64,000 nt of DNA from Ilex aquifolium (GCA_951799425.1 OX637405.1:19813089-19877088), one strand, 5' to 3'. Numbered from the stretch's first letter, positions 10,701-22,520 are shown. Program-made: numbers and translations. Notes: generated from the sequence alone by a model not told the origin.

Positions 10701-11690
10701 AATCAAACTTCACTCCTAGTCAAAGGCATGGCAATAATAGAGAAATTTAGCACAAACCTTCGATAATAACCCACCAACGCCATGAAACTTCGAATCTTCG
10801 TCACTGACTTTGGTCTCTCCCATTTCAAAATAGTCTCAATCTTTGCTAAATCAACAAGAACACCATCACTTGAGATAACATGGCCCAAGAATACAACACT
10901 ACCCAACCAAAACTCAAACTTGCTAAATTTAGTTTACAATTGTCTATCATGCAAAGTCTGTAGTACCACTCTAAAGTGATGTTCATGCTCCTCTACACTT
11001 CAAGAATAAACTAGGATATCATCAATAAAAACAATAACAAAAGATTTTAGACAGGGTTGGAACACTTGATTCATCAAAACCATAAATGCAGCCGGAGCAT
11101 TGGTCAAACCAAATGGCATAACCAAAAACTCATAATGGCCATACTGGGTTCGAAAAGCTATCTTGGAAATATCACTATCCTTTACCTTCAATTGATGATA
11201 CCCAAAACGAACATCAATCTTTGAACATACCTTGGCACCCTATAACTGGTCCAACAAATCATCAATACGTGGCAAAGAATAATTGTTACATACAGTTACC
11301 TTATTCAATTGTCGGTAGTCAATACACAATCGCATAGTACTATCCTTTTTCTTCAAAAATAACACCGGAGCACCCCAAGGTGATACACTAGGTCAAATAA
11401 ACCCATTGTCTAACAATTCCTATAATTGAATCTTTAATTTGTTCAACTCTGCAGGAGCCATACGATATGGTGCACTTGAAATTGGACTAGTACCTGGCAT
11501 CAACTCAATTGTAAATTCAACTTCTCGATCAACTGGTACACCTGACAATTCCTTAGGAAACACATCAGTAAATTCACAAACCACAGGTATATTTCCCAAC
11601 TCAAGACCACCCTTTCGAGTATCATTTACATAGGGCAAGTACCCCCCTGACACCCCGTCCTTAACAACTTGCTAGCTTTAAGTGCATAAA
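10701..11690 (-). pseudogene. Reverse transcriptase, chromovirus F (broken)
   Basis: All main blocks are recognisable on the minus strand: EFTDVFPKELSGVP (11420-11653), a finger block with [14 protein letters not shown] and [13 protein letters not shown], the palm ([15 protein letters not shown]; catalytic FIDDILVYS at 11000-11030) and the thumb ([26 protein letters not shown] at 10703-10906). At least two in-frame nonsense codons lie between 11192 and 11420 (after DNGFI and after LLDQL), both explainable by C-to-T change. The GYYRRF and ELSGVP signatures favour a Tekay/Del-like chromovirus. Confidence 0.85.
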
Positions 11691-12254
11691 TCAAACCCGT
11701 AGAAGCTATAGGACGATTACCATAAAATCGAAATACAGGCACATTCGGTAGCTGAAATACCACTTCCTTACGATTACAATCTATGAGTCATGATATGATG
11801 ATAACCAATCCATACCCAAGATTAAATCAAAATCCTGGATATCTAATGGCATCAAATCCACCAATAATTCCCTATCACCCACATGCATAACACAACCCCT
11901 ATAAACAGTCTCTACAACCACCACATCACCCACCGGGGTAGATATAGTTAACCCACTATCCAAATAGGTAGAGGATTATTTTGTATGCATGGAAAATGAT
12001 AATGATACAAATGAATGTGTAGCACCAGAATCTATAAGTACTCGTGTAGACTTTCCAAAAATAGAAAGCATACCTATAACCACATCTTGTGTCACTTGTG
12101 CATCACATTGCATAATCACAAACACCCTTCCTCCAGGCTCTAACTTGCTTGAAGAACCACTACCCCTACTTCGGGGAACCTCTTGTAGAACTTTTACCAC
12201 TAGTAGCCGCACTACCCGCCAACGACGGAGGAGCTGCAAGCTGTGGACAATCAC
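11691..12254 (-). pseudogene. Aspartic protease, chromovirus F (broken)
   Basis: The minus-strand frame 11976-12254 ends with an intact active-site block RVLIDSGATHSFVS. After a break it continues at 11781-11963 with LTISTPVGDVV and a DLILGMDWLSSY block, the flap-distal signature of Tekay-type proteases. A frame interruption near 11965 prevents expression as one protein. Confidence 0.8.
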
Positions 12255-13300
12255 GCTACATATGACCTAGCTACCCACATGTGAAGCATCACGTGGAATA
12301 TCTTTCTAAGATGATGTACATTCCCTGGAAAAATATTCTCCCCTACCATATCTATAACATACGTTCCCCACACTACAGCCAGTAGAACCACACCAACCCT
12401 GAAAGGAAGATTGTTGACCAACAAAACCTCTACGTTGCATAAAATGCCTTGGTCGACCTTTGGAAGTACACTTTGATGATGGAAAACTCTTCCCTCTCTA
12501 ACTTGGGTCCCACTAAAAGTGCTATGTATTCTCGGGTCAAATCTACTCCTCTTTGACTGTTCACCAATCTCTACTTCTTTTCGCACATCTCTTTCCTCAA
12601 TTAAAGCTTTGTTAACCAGTTAAAGATACCTTTTTACCTCTTCTATAGAAATCCAAGATTGAATACTGACATCCAATCCCATTTGGAACCTTCTGCACTT
12701 CTCCTCCTCATTACTCATAATACACATAACAAACTGAGAAAATGCTATGAATTTATGTTCATAATCAGTGACCAACATATTTCCTTGAGTAAGGTGAATA
12801 AACTCATTTTCCTTGTCATACCGATAAACTGGAGGGAAATACTTCTTATCAAAAGTCTCAACAAACTTTTTCAACATTAGAGCTTTAGATGCCGTTCCAA
12901 CTTCCGCATAAATTAACAAATGCTGGGTAGCTTCCCACTAACATTGAGCCTCATCCACAAGCATAAAAGTAGCCAAATTCATCTGTTCTTATTCAGTAAC
13001 ACCCACACCTCTAAATATCTTATCCATTCTTCTCTACCAGTTCTCAGCCTTAGTAGCACCAGAAACTCCAGTGAAAGTCAGAGGATAAAGCTTTTTATAC
13101 CTTTCATAAAGTGTACTTTGAGGTTTTGGTCTCATTATATGTTGCTCATAAAATTTAGTGGCGGCTGCCTCCAACGTCTGTTTAGATGCCCGCTTACCCC
13201 ACTCAACCTGCACCTTCGGCCTTTTACCCTAGTCACCCGTAGGAGTAGAAGAAGCCTCATCCTCTATATTTTCCCAAATCACTAAATCCATAACTATCTC
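12255..13300 (-). pseudogene. Gag, chromovirus F (broken)
   Basis: The capsid-region block at 12620-12919 shows FVETFDKKYFPPVYR, EFIHLTQGNMLVTDYEHKF, then EEEKCRRFQMGL, the retrotransposon-gag pattern. The zinc-knuckle region (12255-12480) and N terminus (12920-13300) survive only in pieces across frames. Confidence 0.75.
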
Positions 13301-13451
13301 TGTCAAGTAACCAGGGTCAGTGAAAAAACAATAATATAACACCATTCTACCCAATAAATTTATATATAATCCATAACACTCGATAGATACACCCCTAATG
13401 GTCCACTGGAATAGTTAAACTCGACAAGTCTACAAAACCTATAAAACACTT
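13301..13451 (-). other. Leader of chromovirus F
   Basis: No coding signal; lies between the primer site and the start of gag on the minus strand. Confidence 0.5.
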
Positions 13452-13463
13452 GTTCTGATACCA
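13452..13463 (-). other. Primer-binding site, chromovirus F
   Basis: Minus strand TGGTATCAGAAC, initiator tRNA-Met type, five bases from the end of the 5' LTR (13469). Confidence 0.8.
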
Positions 13464-13468
13464 AAAAT

Positions 13469-14718
13469 TGTCATACCCCATCCCAAAAGAGAGATAGAGT
13501 GTGAGCAATTATAAACATGTTAATCTTTAATCCAAAATTAAACTAGAGTAGTTAATCTATGCAATAATTTTCAAGCTATTACTTAAAATATGAAAATATG
13601 ATATTTACATAGTATAGTGTTACAACATGACTAGGGCGCTAAGCCCTTTATCATCCTTAACAAACCCCAACAAAAGCTATGCACAATTATGCTACATGAC
13701 ATATTGTACATTCCCTTGTCAAGCTCTCTACAACAAGATAGACTGTTCAGTAGAACATCTCTATTTTCCATGTTCCTGAAAATAAGCAACTGTGGAGGAA
13801 TGACCAAAATCACACACTCAGTGAGTATATTTGAAACATAAAGAAAGAAAAAACCCAAGCACAACACAGTAATCCATGTAGTAGGATTTAATATCAATAT
13901 CTGACCAACCAACAATAATTAATTCTACCCGTTTTCGTCCGGGTGTCACGATAATCACATCGCTGCTATCTATGACCAGCAGTCTCTACAATTCCATCAC
14001 TACTGTCTATGCCAGGTAGTCTCAGCTACTACATGTGTAAATGCCCAGTAGTCTCAAAAGTTATGATCACAGGAAATCACATAATCCTTTAATTCATAAG
14101 ACAACATCATCACGTAACACAAAATCCTTCTACTCATAATTTAGCTATAATCACATAAGTATAGCTAATAATACTCATACACATTTCCAATCAAAACACT
14201 CACCTTTGTTCAACTCTAAAATCAAACTCAATCACCCTGTGTGACCTTAGGTGGACCCGACGTAGATGTCGTTGCTTCTACACCTAACACACATCATCAC
14301 AAGGCATATGAGTATTATTTATATATGCTTATTCTATGTAAGACATGCATAAATATATAATCAAGTTGACTTAACATTAATCCAATTCCCTTCCCAAGTA
14401 ATATTTTGTAAATCAAAACTTTAGTTTAGATTACATAACTAGCACCTTAATTCTCACATTGAACTTTAAATTACATGGTGAAACCTGGAGAATCGCAATA
14501 ACTCTCTCTAAAAAATTTTGATTGATGCAACATTTTTTTTGTTGGAACCCAGACTCGTAGATATTTCTAATAATATAGGGTAAAATATCTAATTCTATTT
14601 TTTTGAAAAATGGTAACTGTTGGAACTGGACTGAAATTGTGCAACTATTAAACAAGCAATCATCTTAGTGTTTTTTTGGAAAAAATGAGATAATTTTTCA
14701 CACGAGAATTCAATTTTA
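13469..14718 (-). mobile_element. 5' LTR of chromovirus F, 3' portion
   Basis: On the minus strand the LTR ends ...GGGGTATGACA at 13469, next to the primer site. A leader motif ACTCACTGAGTGTG (rc near 13815) and stretches typical of chromovirus R/U5 are present. The 5' portion (homologue of 7736-8709) is missing: the sequence switches at about 14718 to a plus-strand D LTR. Confidence 0.65.
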
Positions 14719-15103
14719 GCCCATGACCTATGGTTGCAAAGCTTGGAATGTCTACGCTAAGTTGATGTGCATGAGTGAGTCTCATCTCATATCATGGCAT
14801 GGCATGGTGAATTCCAACATTGAGTTGCATATTCTTGATCCGAATGTTTTGTGGCTTGTTGATGTGACATTTAATATTCATCTAGGTTGGGGAGTAGCCT
14901 CTTTAGGAGATACCCTATTTAGTGTGGTTTACCCTTTATGAGAAAACATTTCAGGTGCGGGGTACACACCGGTGGAAGGCTCTCATTCGGGGCCTCGTGG
15001 TTGAAAAAAATCCGAGATATGACTTTTGAAACATGTTTTGTAAAAACTATTATGTCATTTAGTTTCAGACATGTAATATTTGAAAGAACTGTAATGTGAA
15101 CTT
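14719..15103 (+). mobile_element. Family D LTR fragment, left part
   Basis: Homologous to 4800-5170 of the solo D LTR, including a TTTCAGGTGCGGGGT stretch. The 5' two thirds of the LTR are missing at the junction. It continues at 16989 after a nested solo LTR. Confidence 0.75.
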
Positions 15104-15274
15104 GTAACACCCCGCATTTCCTTTTTTATATATATGTATATATATAGTAAATAATAGTGGTAAAAATGTGGATATGGGTAGAAATATGTGTTGGAGAGGT
15201 TTGGAATGGATTTGGGTGGTTTAGGAATGGATTGGACGGCAATGGAGGTCGAAACAAGAATCAGTCAGTCAAAC

Positions 15275-15388
15275 CGTACCGGTACCATACCGTACCGGTA
15301 CCGCGTACCGGTACGACTACTCCAGTAGCTTCACCGTACCGGTACCGAGTACCGGTACCATATCGTACCGGTACCGCGTACGGGTACG
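15275..15388. repeat. Palindrome array, GTACCGGTAC type
   Basis: Six to seven copies, arranged as close pairs (CGTACCGGTACC ... CGTACCGGTACC ... CGTACCGGTACG), with a CTCCAGTAGCTTC spacer between clusters. The last copy has ACGGGT. Confidence 0.88.
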
Positions 15389-16020
15389 ATTTATCTGACG
15401 CCCGCCGAACAGTAAAAATCGGGATTTTTGTGTTTTAAAACACCCTTTTTAGCCTCATTTGCCCCATTCTTTCATTTCCACTCTCACACTAAACACTTTA
15501 GAACCCTAGGAGAGAAAGAAAGGAAGAGAGAAACTCAAGACCCAAGGGAAGAACACAAGATTAAGAGTGAGTCAAGATTCAAGCCCTAGATTTCAAGAAC
15601 ACTAAGGTAGGGGTTTTCTCTCACTCACTTACATTGATGGCTAGGGTATTTATATATGTATGTTTTGGCTATCAATGGTATATATATATGTTATGGAATC
15701 ATCATCTCTTAGGCTTTTTGGCAAAGATTACATGTTTTGAACAAAGTTAGGGTTTAATACCCATGAAATCTCTTTTCTAGTTTTAAAACCCTAGTTGTTG
15801 GGAGAGTGATGTATTTCTTCTTAAATGCTTCTTTATTATGAACTTCAAAAATCGTAGTTGTTTGTGTTGGGTAGAAAAATGATGTTATTGTGATCTCATG
15901 TATTTTCTTTGTTGGTTGGGGAATTGTTACATAATATATCTTGGGGATTTTGGAGAGATGCTTGTAAAATGATATAAATATTGGAATGGTATGCTTGGTT
16001 GGGTTGTTTGTGATGCCTTG

Positions 16021-16355
16021 AGGGGGAGAGGTTCCTTATAAGGATGCTCATGCCAAGAGAGGAGAGTATGTGATTTCCCTCAAGAGGTTCCTTATAAGGA
16101 TGCTTGAGTTTGTGATGCCTTGAGGGTGAGAGGTTCCTTATAAGGATGCTCATGCCAAGAGAGGAGAGTATGTGATTTTCCTTAAGAGGTTCCTTATAAG
16201 GATGCTTAAGAAACTAAGCCTTGAGGGTGAGAGGTTCCTTATAAGGATGCTCATGCCAAAAGAGGACAGTATGTGATTTTCCTCAAGAGGTTCCTTATAA
16301 GGATGCTTGAGTAACCAAGCCTTGAGGATGAGAGGTTCCTTATAAGGATGCTCAT
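16021..16355 (+). repeat. Hairpin minisatellite (AGGTTCCTTATAAGGATGCT core)
   Basis: Seven copies of the 20-base core, itself containing the perfect palindrome TCCTTATAAGGA, alternate between two kinds of complementary arms. Type A arms: GTGAG/CTCAT (16126-16153; G-U closing pair) and ATGAG/CTCAT (16328-16355). Type B arms: CTCAAG/CTTGAG (16079-16108), CTTAAG/CTTAAG (16181-16210), CTCAAG/CTTGAG (16282-16311). The arms co-vary. It lies in the presumed transcribed part of the LTR. Confidence 0.88.
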
Positions 16356-17094
16356 GCCAAAAGAGGACAATATTATATAATGTGTGGGAAATGGTTTATA
16401 TTTTGAAAATGGATGTTTATTAAAATGGGTTATTATTGTTCATTTCTAGTACTATTGCTATTTAAACTTGAGATCCTTGTTGAAATGTCACTGCCTTATT
16501 TCAAATTATGTATCTATGTTATGTTAAAAATGAGACCGGCCATTTTAAATACGTTTCTAAACCTTGTTTGGGTTTGAGAGAATTTTTCTACAAAGCTTCG
16601 TGCTCACCCCCTACCGCTAACATTTTTCAGATTACCCTCTCGAGGAAGAGCTGGGAGTCGAGGAGCCCGCACACTGGGAGATTCCGATAGACGGGAGCGT
16701 GGATCCCGAGGTGGACGCCTAGAGCGACACTTGCTTTTGTTCTAGACTAGGATATTCATTTTGAACCTTGTAAAGTCTAGTTTTATTTTGTTATTTCCGC
16801 TGCGCTACATTAGTTGATTTTTGGAATGTAAAGGCCAAAATGGGTCTATTCTTTTGGGGATAATGCTGTAAATGTTATGGATGACTTGATGAAGTCTTAT
16901 TTATTGATGGATTATATTAGTGCTCTCATGATATGAATGTTTGAGAATGTAATGTCGTCCAGGGTGTGTTTTGGGGTGTTACAGAACTGTATTTTGCTTA
17001 AAATTGATGTTATATGAGTTTGGTATGAAATTGTATAAGTTTGGAATGGAGTGGAATTAAAAAAGGAAGGAATCATAGGAAAATTGGTGAAACC

Positions 17095-17234
17095 TACCAG
17101 TAGAACGCAGAGTACTTCTACCAATAGAACTTTTCCAGTTTGAAAAACCTACCAGTAGAACTTCAAGTTTTGTGGTAGAACTTTTCCAGTAGGAAAAACC
17201 TACCGGTAGAACGATGACAAACCTACTGATAGGT
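17095..17234. repeat. Palindrome array, CTACCGGTAGAA type
   Basis: Copies CTACCAGTAGAA (about 17095, 17149), CTACCAATAGAA (17118), CTACCGGTAGAA (17201) and CTACTGATAGG (17223), with half-sites between. Same motif as 3145-3256 and 5731-5869, not as the solo D LTR at 5309. Confidence 0.85.
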
Positions 17235-17387
17235 TTTCCAAAAATCTCAATTTTAAGGAATGTTTTGCCATGTTTTTGGGCTTTGTGTCCTTTTATTCAA
17301 ACGATGTAAATGGATAATAATGAAGTATAAATTGTGGTATATTGGACCTTGGATGGGTCATGTGGTTGAATGGTATACAGGTTGTGC

Positions 17388-17426
17388 GTTTGGGAGAGCC
17401 CGGTACAGGGGAGACTCTACCCAAAC
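17388..17426 (+). promoter_or_regulatory. Conserved dyad near LTR 3' end
   Basis: GTTTGGGAGAGCCC pairs with GGGGAGACTCTACCCAAAC around GGTACA. Located 133 bp before the LTR end. The same module recurs in B and E LTRs; function unknown. Confidence 0.7.
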
Positions 17427-17559
17427 TTTGTGTTTTTGTGATCCCGGTAAAGGGGATGTTGTGTCGTGGTGTCGGGTTATGAGGCATTCACGGGTATTTT
17501 TGTTGGTTGATGGGTGATCAATGGGTTGACAAAGGACCTTTTGTTTTAGGGGTGTCACA

Positions 17560-20057
17560 TGTCAAATTCCACCAAAGTGTACAATTGAAACCTAACCACA
17601 CTTGTCCTCCAATTATAGTTTCTAAAATGTGTACACTAACGATTTATCTAATTCATTCAAATGGAATTTTAGTAATTAACCAACTATACTACTTAGGCTA
17701 AGGGTCAAGTTATATCTCCAAAATATTTGTTTTCAGTTCGCAATCTTGAGCTCAGACCAATAAGCCTTACAATCCCCTTCATAACTCACTTTTATTCGAA
17801 TTCAAACTGTTAGATCAATCTTAATATCTCTACATGTTCACCAACTTGATTAAGGCTAATTTTTTTTTTTTTATATCTTTCAAGTATTTATTCTCAATTT
17901 CTAACCTTGAGCTAAAATTAATAACCATGTAATCAATTCTTAGTGGCTTTCATTAGCATCACAACTCTTTTCATGATACATATACTTTCGAATCCCTATG
18001 ATAAAATTCAATACAATATATATCTAGTAATATACCAAAATGTGAAGATAGACTGTCAAGGATCCCAAAATATCTCTCAATTAATTACTACCAAATTTCT
18101 TGTGATATGATCAACACTAAAACAAGACTCCCTTCATGCTCTTCAATTTAATTACATTAGTTATCATAGCTTTAACAATTATTCATAATCCCCAAGATAT
18201 TAATGATCTACTAATTAGTAGGATAATCATAATCATTTATCCCAAAAAATACATAAAGTTTCAACATTCATGTCAAAGTCAATCTTCATACGTATCATCA
18301 TTGATTCCTCAAATTACATCTTTTCAATTATCGCCACTAACTGTAAAGTTTGAATCTTCAATACTCATACCAACAATCCTCAAGTATAGCTAATAAAATC
18401 TATCTTAATAATGTACTAAGGGAGTTAGAAAAAAGAACTCAATATCCCTCAATACAACTCCAATAACATTAAAAGATCTCATGGAACAATAGAAATTCAT
18501 AACAAACTTTGGATATCATCCTTATTTCAATAATTGTCTGCTATATCTGACCTCGAGCTTTTAAACTTCTATAATCTTTAATCCTACAATATCTAGGGTC
18601 AAAGGTAACTACTACAACTTTGTCAGGCTTCCTAGATTTTCATTTTACATGTCTATAAGTTCGTTTCCATGACTCGACCTCAAATTTTCAATCAAAATTT
18701 GTAAATAAAAGTCAACTATTAACTCCACACTCAACCAAGAGATTTTTTATTGTTAATACTTTAGAGAGTCTAAGTGTAGTGAACTAAACCCACCACGAAA
18801 TAAGATTACCTAAGTATATCGTTCTCAATGCGTATCCTACTTATGACCCTTCTAAACCATTAATACTTCCAAAATAAATTTAATCAACATTCTGTAATAT
18901 TTTCAAACCAATATTGGTAACCTCAAGTACGTGGTTATGAAACAACCTCCTATCCATTTAAAACCTATAACCACAATTCCAATAATTATTCTCAAAATAG
19001 GTTCCCATTTGAGGTTACTTCACCATATCCCTTCAATTTCAATAACTTTTGAGTGTCACACATAACTTTTCATAACCTTATTATTCAAAGCTTAGTCCAT
19101 CTTAACAAATATCTAAGTTGATCTTATCTCCACACATCCAAACTGGGTTATCACATCTCCTTGACTTCCAAAAATATAAGCAAAACTAATAGAAGAATGG
19201 AATATTTAGAGTCGACAAGACACCAAATCATAGTCACATTTTATATTGTTATACATCAAAATACATCAATCAGCATGGGGGTGTCTCAAAATCAAAGCTT
19301 AAATAGTGTGAAAGTTCGCTTAAGGATAATTCATTTAGAGTCTAAGAAGAAAAGCACAACACTTTGTTATCTAAGGAATAACACATTACAGATTTTTGAT
19401 CAACTTTGGAGAATGAACTGATTTAACTAAGGTATTTCTAGCGTGTGTGACCTATATGATTGGAAAGATATACGAGCTAAGCTTCTAACAATAAAAATGG
19501 TGCACAATTTGAAATTTCCATCAAAGAGTTATGGTCCAATTAGTGAAAGGTAGTCTACTTGACTGATTGTTCTGCTACAGTTGTCCAATTCGAGTTTGGG
19601 TGTCTTTTGTCACAAATTCTATCTCATACTCTCATCTCCAATTTTGATAATATCATTTGCATAAAGATCAATTCCTAACATTATTTACAAACTAAAATCC
19701 AAATTACCATCATGTCCAATTGCTAGCGATTGAACGAAGCACTACTTCTGATTTAGAGAGGGCATATGTGTACCAGGAAAGAGATGATGTCTCCTAGAAT
19801 AGTCTATAACGACATAATATAAAACTAGTATGTCCATCCCAAAATTTTCGTCAACTTCTCTAAGCTAGCTAATCCATGAATTCGAACAAATAATTAATTT
19901 TTAACCTAACTAAACAATAAATCACACTTATCTTACAAACATATAATTCAAACAAATTCAAGCCTAAAGTTTCTTCAATCTAAACTAATACTCAAGTGAT
20001 AATCCACAACCTACAGCTCCCATGTAAGACCTAATTCCTAGGCTCTGATACCAAACT
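17560..20057 (-). mobile_element. Internal region of minus-strand non-autonomous element E (truncated)
   Basis: No coding frame of note. Its reverse complement is homologous throughout to the internal region of the E array (about 36703-38995). For instance the minus strand of 18950-19030 corresponds to 37990-38060, and 17566-17660 to 38900-38995. The 3' end of the internal region and its 3' LTR are cut off by the D LTR at 17559. It proves that the non-coding E internal sequence is an inherited unit rather than a one-off deletion. Confidence 0.85.
20042..20053 (-). other. Primer-binding site of minus-strand E element
   Basis: Minus strand TGGTATCAGAGC, exact tRNA-iMet type, four bases from the LTR end at 20058. 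Confidence 0.9.
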
Positions 20058-20358
20058 TGTAACACCCCAAAATTCACCCTGGAAGGCATTACTATCTATA
20101 ACCATTCATATCATGAGAGCAACTAATGAAATCCATAAATTAAAGAAATTTCATTCGTCATCCATAACAACTAAAGCATCATCCAAAATCAATATGCCAA
20201 ACCATGTCAATTACATCCAAAAACTAAATATTATCTTGTAGTGGAATAAACAAAAAATTGTCTCATAATTAACCTCCCAGTCAATAACATAAAGGAAACA
20301 ACTCTAAACATCCACCTCAGGCTCCATGTTCCCATCAATTTGAGCTTCCCAATGTACA
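20058..20358 (-). mobile_element. 5' LTR of minus-strand E element, part 1
   Basis: Ends (minus) in GGGGTGTTACA at 20058. It continues at 27677 beyond the complete B element; GTACA (20354-20358) is the target duplication. Confidence 0.85.
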
Positions 20359-20666
20359 TGTAACACCCCGCATTTTCGTTCATATAGATATATAGATATA
20401 GCAAATAATGGTTGTAAAGATGTGGATATGGGTATTGAAGTGTGTTTGAACTTTGTAAATTTGAAAAGTAAAGATTTAAAATGTTAATGAAAATCATAGT
20501 TGAAATTTAGTTTTAGTGAGTGAAAATATAAAATGTTAGGTCCTATAACTTGTATTAGATAGGTTTGGTGTATAAATATGTGTTGGAGAGGTTTGTGATG
20601 GATTTGGTTAGTTTTGGAATGGATTGGAAATGGAAAACAAAAGAAATAGGCAAAACTGGGTAAATA

Positions 20667-20778
20667 GTACCGGTACTATACCGTACCGGTACTGTGTACC
20701 GGTACCCCGATTCCAGAAGGTTTCTTGTACCGGTACTGGGTACCGGTACTGAATGGTACCGGTACTGAGTACCGGTAC
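20667..20778. repeat. Palindrome array in 5' LTR of B, GTACCGGTAC type (7 copies)
   Basis: Seven GTACCGGTAC sites, mostly in pairs with ACCGGT cores 13 bases apart, ending about 58 bp upstream of the TATA box. Confidence 0.93.
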
Positions 20779-20835
20779 TACCGAAACCAGACTGTTTATT
20801 TTAAAGTCGCGAATTTCGGCCTCTCTCTCTCTCCC

Positions 20836-20843
20836 TATAAATA
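20836..20843 (+). promoter_or_regulatory. TATA box of B 5' LTR
   Basis: TATAAATA following a (CT)n run and followed by CCATTTCAGCC and a GAGA-rich leader; repeated at 25835-25842 in the 3' LTR. Confidence 0.75.
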
Positions 20844-21529
20844 CTTAAGGCCGACTATTTGAGCTCCATTTCAGCCTTCTAAACCCTAGGCACCTTTAGA
20901 GAGAAAGAGAGGGAGAGAAGAACATCAAAGATAAGGAGAGATACACCATTTTAGAAGATTAAAACCCTAGATTTCTAAGATTTCACTTCTCTACTCATTC
21001 TCTTTTCTTCCATTCTTCACCCACTCTCACCCAAATCTTTTGAAAACTTTAGGGAGAGGAGATTAAAAGGAAAATAAAGGAAAACAAGAAGGTCTTGAAG
21101 CTTGGGTATTTGGCTAAAACTCTTGAGCATTGAGGTAGGGGATTTCTTCTCTTTCTCTTACATTGATGTTAGGGTTAATAAATATGTATGTTTTGATTCT
21201 TAATGATATGTATTTGCTATAACTCCATTGTTTCTTGGTTCTTTTTCAATTGTTAACATGTTTTACACAAAGTTAGGGTTGTATACCCATGAGATCCCTC
21301 TTTTGTTTGAAAAACCCTAGTTTTCAAGAGTGATGGGTTTTCCTCTTGAACTCTTCCTTTATTCTTGATTTCAAAATCATAGTGTTTTGTGTTGAGTAAT
21401 AAAATGATATTGTTGTGATCTCTTGCATTTTCTTTGTTGGTTATTGAAAATGTCACATGCTTAAATTGGGGATTTTTAAGATATTCTTGTAAATTGTGAA
21501 ATTGGGTTTGGTATTGTATCTCTTATGAG

Positions 21530-21950
21530 TGTGGGATGACCATGGGTGGCCTTTGACGAGATATCGTAGAGTGGGTAGACGTGTTGCTTGCTCCGTGGGG
21601 GTTGGCATTTCTCCTACCACTCGTAGTGGGGTTAGTGCTTTGGTAAGACTAAACCGCTATTGCTCACGGGTGCCGTGTAAGAGGGTTAGTATACTAATGC
21701 CTGGGTTGGATACGTCACTGCCATTGGTGTGGCATACGCCCTTCCTAAAGGATGTATATCTTTGATAAGATTTGTGTGGGTGTGTGTGGGTTAGATATTA
21801 CTCAATGTGTCGATTCATGGGGTTTGCCTTACATCATGTTTGAGATACATATACATATTGATGGATTGTTGTATTATTGTGGAAAATGGTTTCCTACAAG
21901 GACTTGTGGGAGTATGGGATTCCACAAGGTCTTGTGGGAAAATGGTTTAT
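21530..21950 (+). repeat. Structured leader zone of B LTR
   Basis: Dense short dyads: CCACTCGTAGTGG near 21618, TTAGTATACTAA at 21686-21697, GCCATTGGTGTGGC near 21720, and a TTCCACAAG/CTTGTGGGAA hairpin near 21921-21940. It occupies the place where the solo LTR at 15104 and the E LTRs hold the hairpin minisatellite. No coding frame is credible. Confidence 0.5.
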
Positions 21951-22520
21951 ATTTTGGAAAATGGATATGTATTGGATCTTGGTTTCTTTGACTGTTTATG
22001 TAAATTACTGTTGCTACTTAAACTTGAGATCCATTTTAAAATGTCCCTGTTTTACTTCAAAGATTATGTATGCTATTTTTAAAATGAGACCGGCCATTTT
22101 ATATGTTTTTTATAAACCTTGTTTGAGTTTGGGAAGATTTTGCTACAGAGCTTCGTGCTCATCCCCTACAATTAATATTTTTCAGATTTGACTTTAGAGG
22201 AAGAGCTCGATGTGAATGAGTCTGGCCTTGGGGAAGCTTCCTTGGAGGGGTACCTAGATCCCGAATGGGACATCTAGAGATATAGCTTATTTTGCTCTAG
22301 ACTAGGGGATTTATTTCTGAACAATGTAAAGTCTAGATTCTTTTGAAACTCCGCTGCGATATACTCATGTAATTCTTTTGGGGAATGTAATTGCCATATC
22401 TGGCCTATTCTTTTGGGATAATGTTAAGGATAGTATAGATGGTAAATAGAAATTTTATTGTTATTGGATGGTTAAATGGACCCTGTGTGGTCAAGTTAAT
22501 AGAATTGCACAGGTTGTGAT

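Larger units (their letters stand above)
15104..16983 (+). mobile_element. Solo LTR, B-like (1880 bp, TSD GAACT)
   Basis: Begins TGTAACACCCCGC, ends GGGGTGTTACA. Flanked by GAACT at 15099-15103 and 16984-16988. It holds a GTACCGGTAC array (15275-15388) in the first quarter, a leader and a hairpin minisatellite (16021-16355). The 3' dyad module present in B, E and D LTRs is absent here. Confidence 0.93.
16989..17559 (+). mobile_element. Family D LTR fragment, right part
   Basis: Continues 14719-15103. Contains a CTACCGGTAGAA array (17095-17234), a dyad module (17388-17426) and ends GGGGTGTCACA at 17559. No primer site follows, so it is a 3' LTR or a solo LTR. It abuts the truncated internal region of a minus-strand E element. 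Confidence 0.8.
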
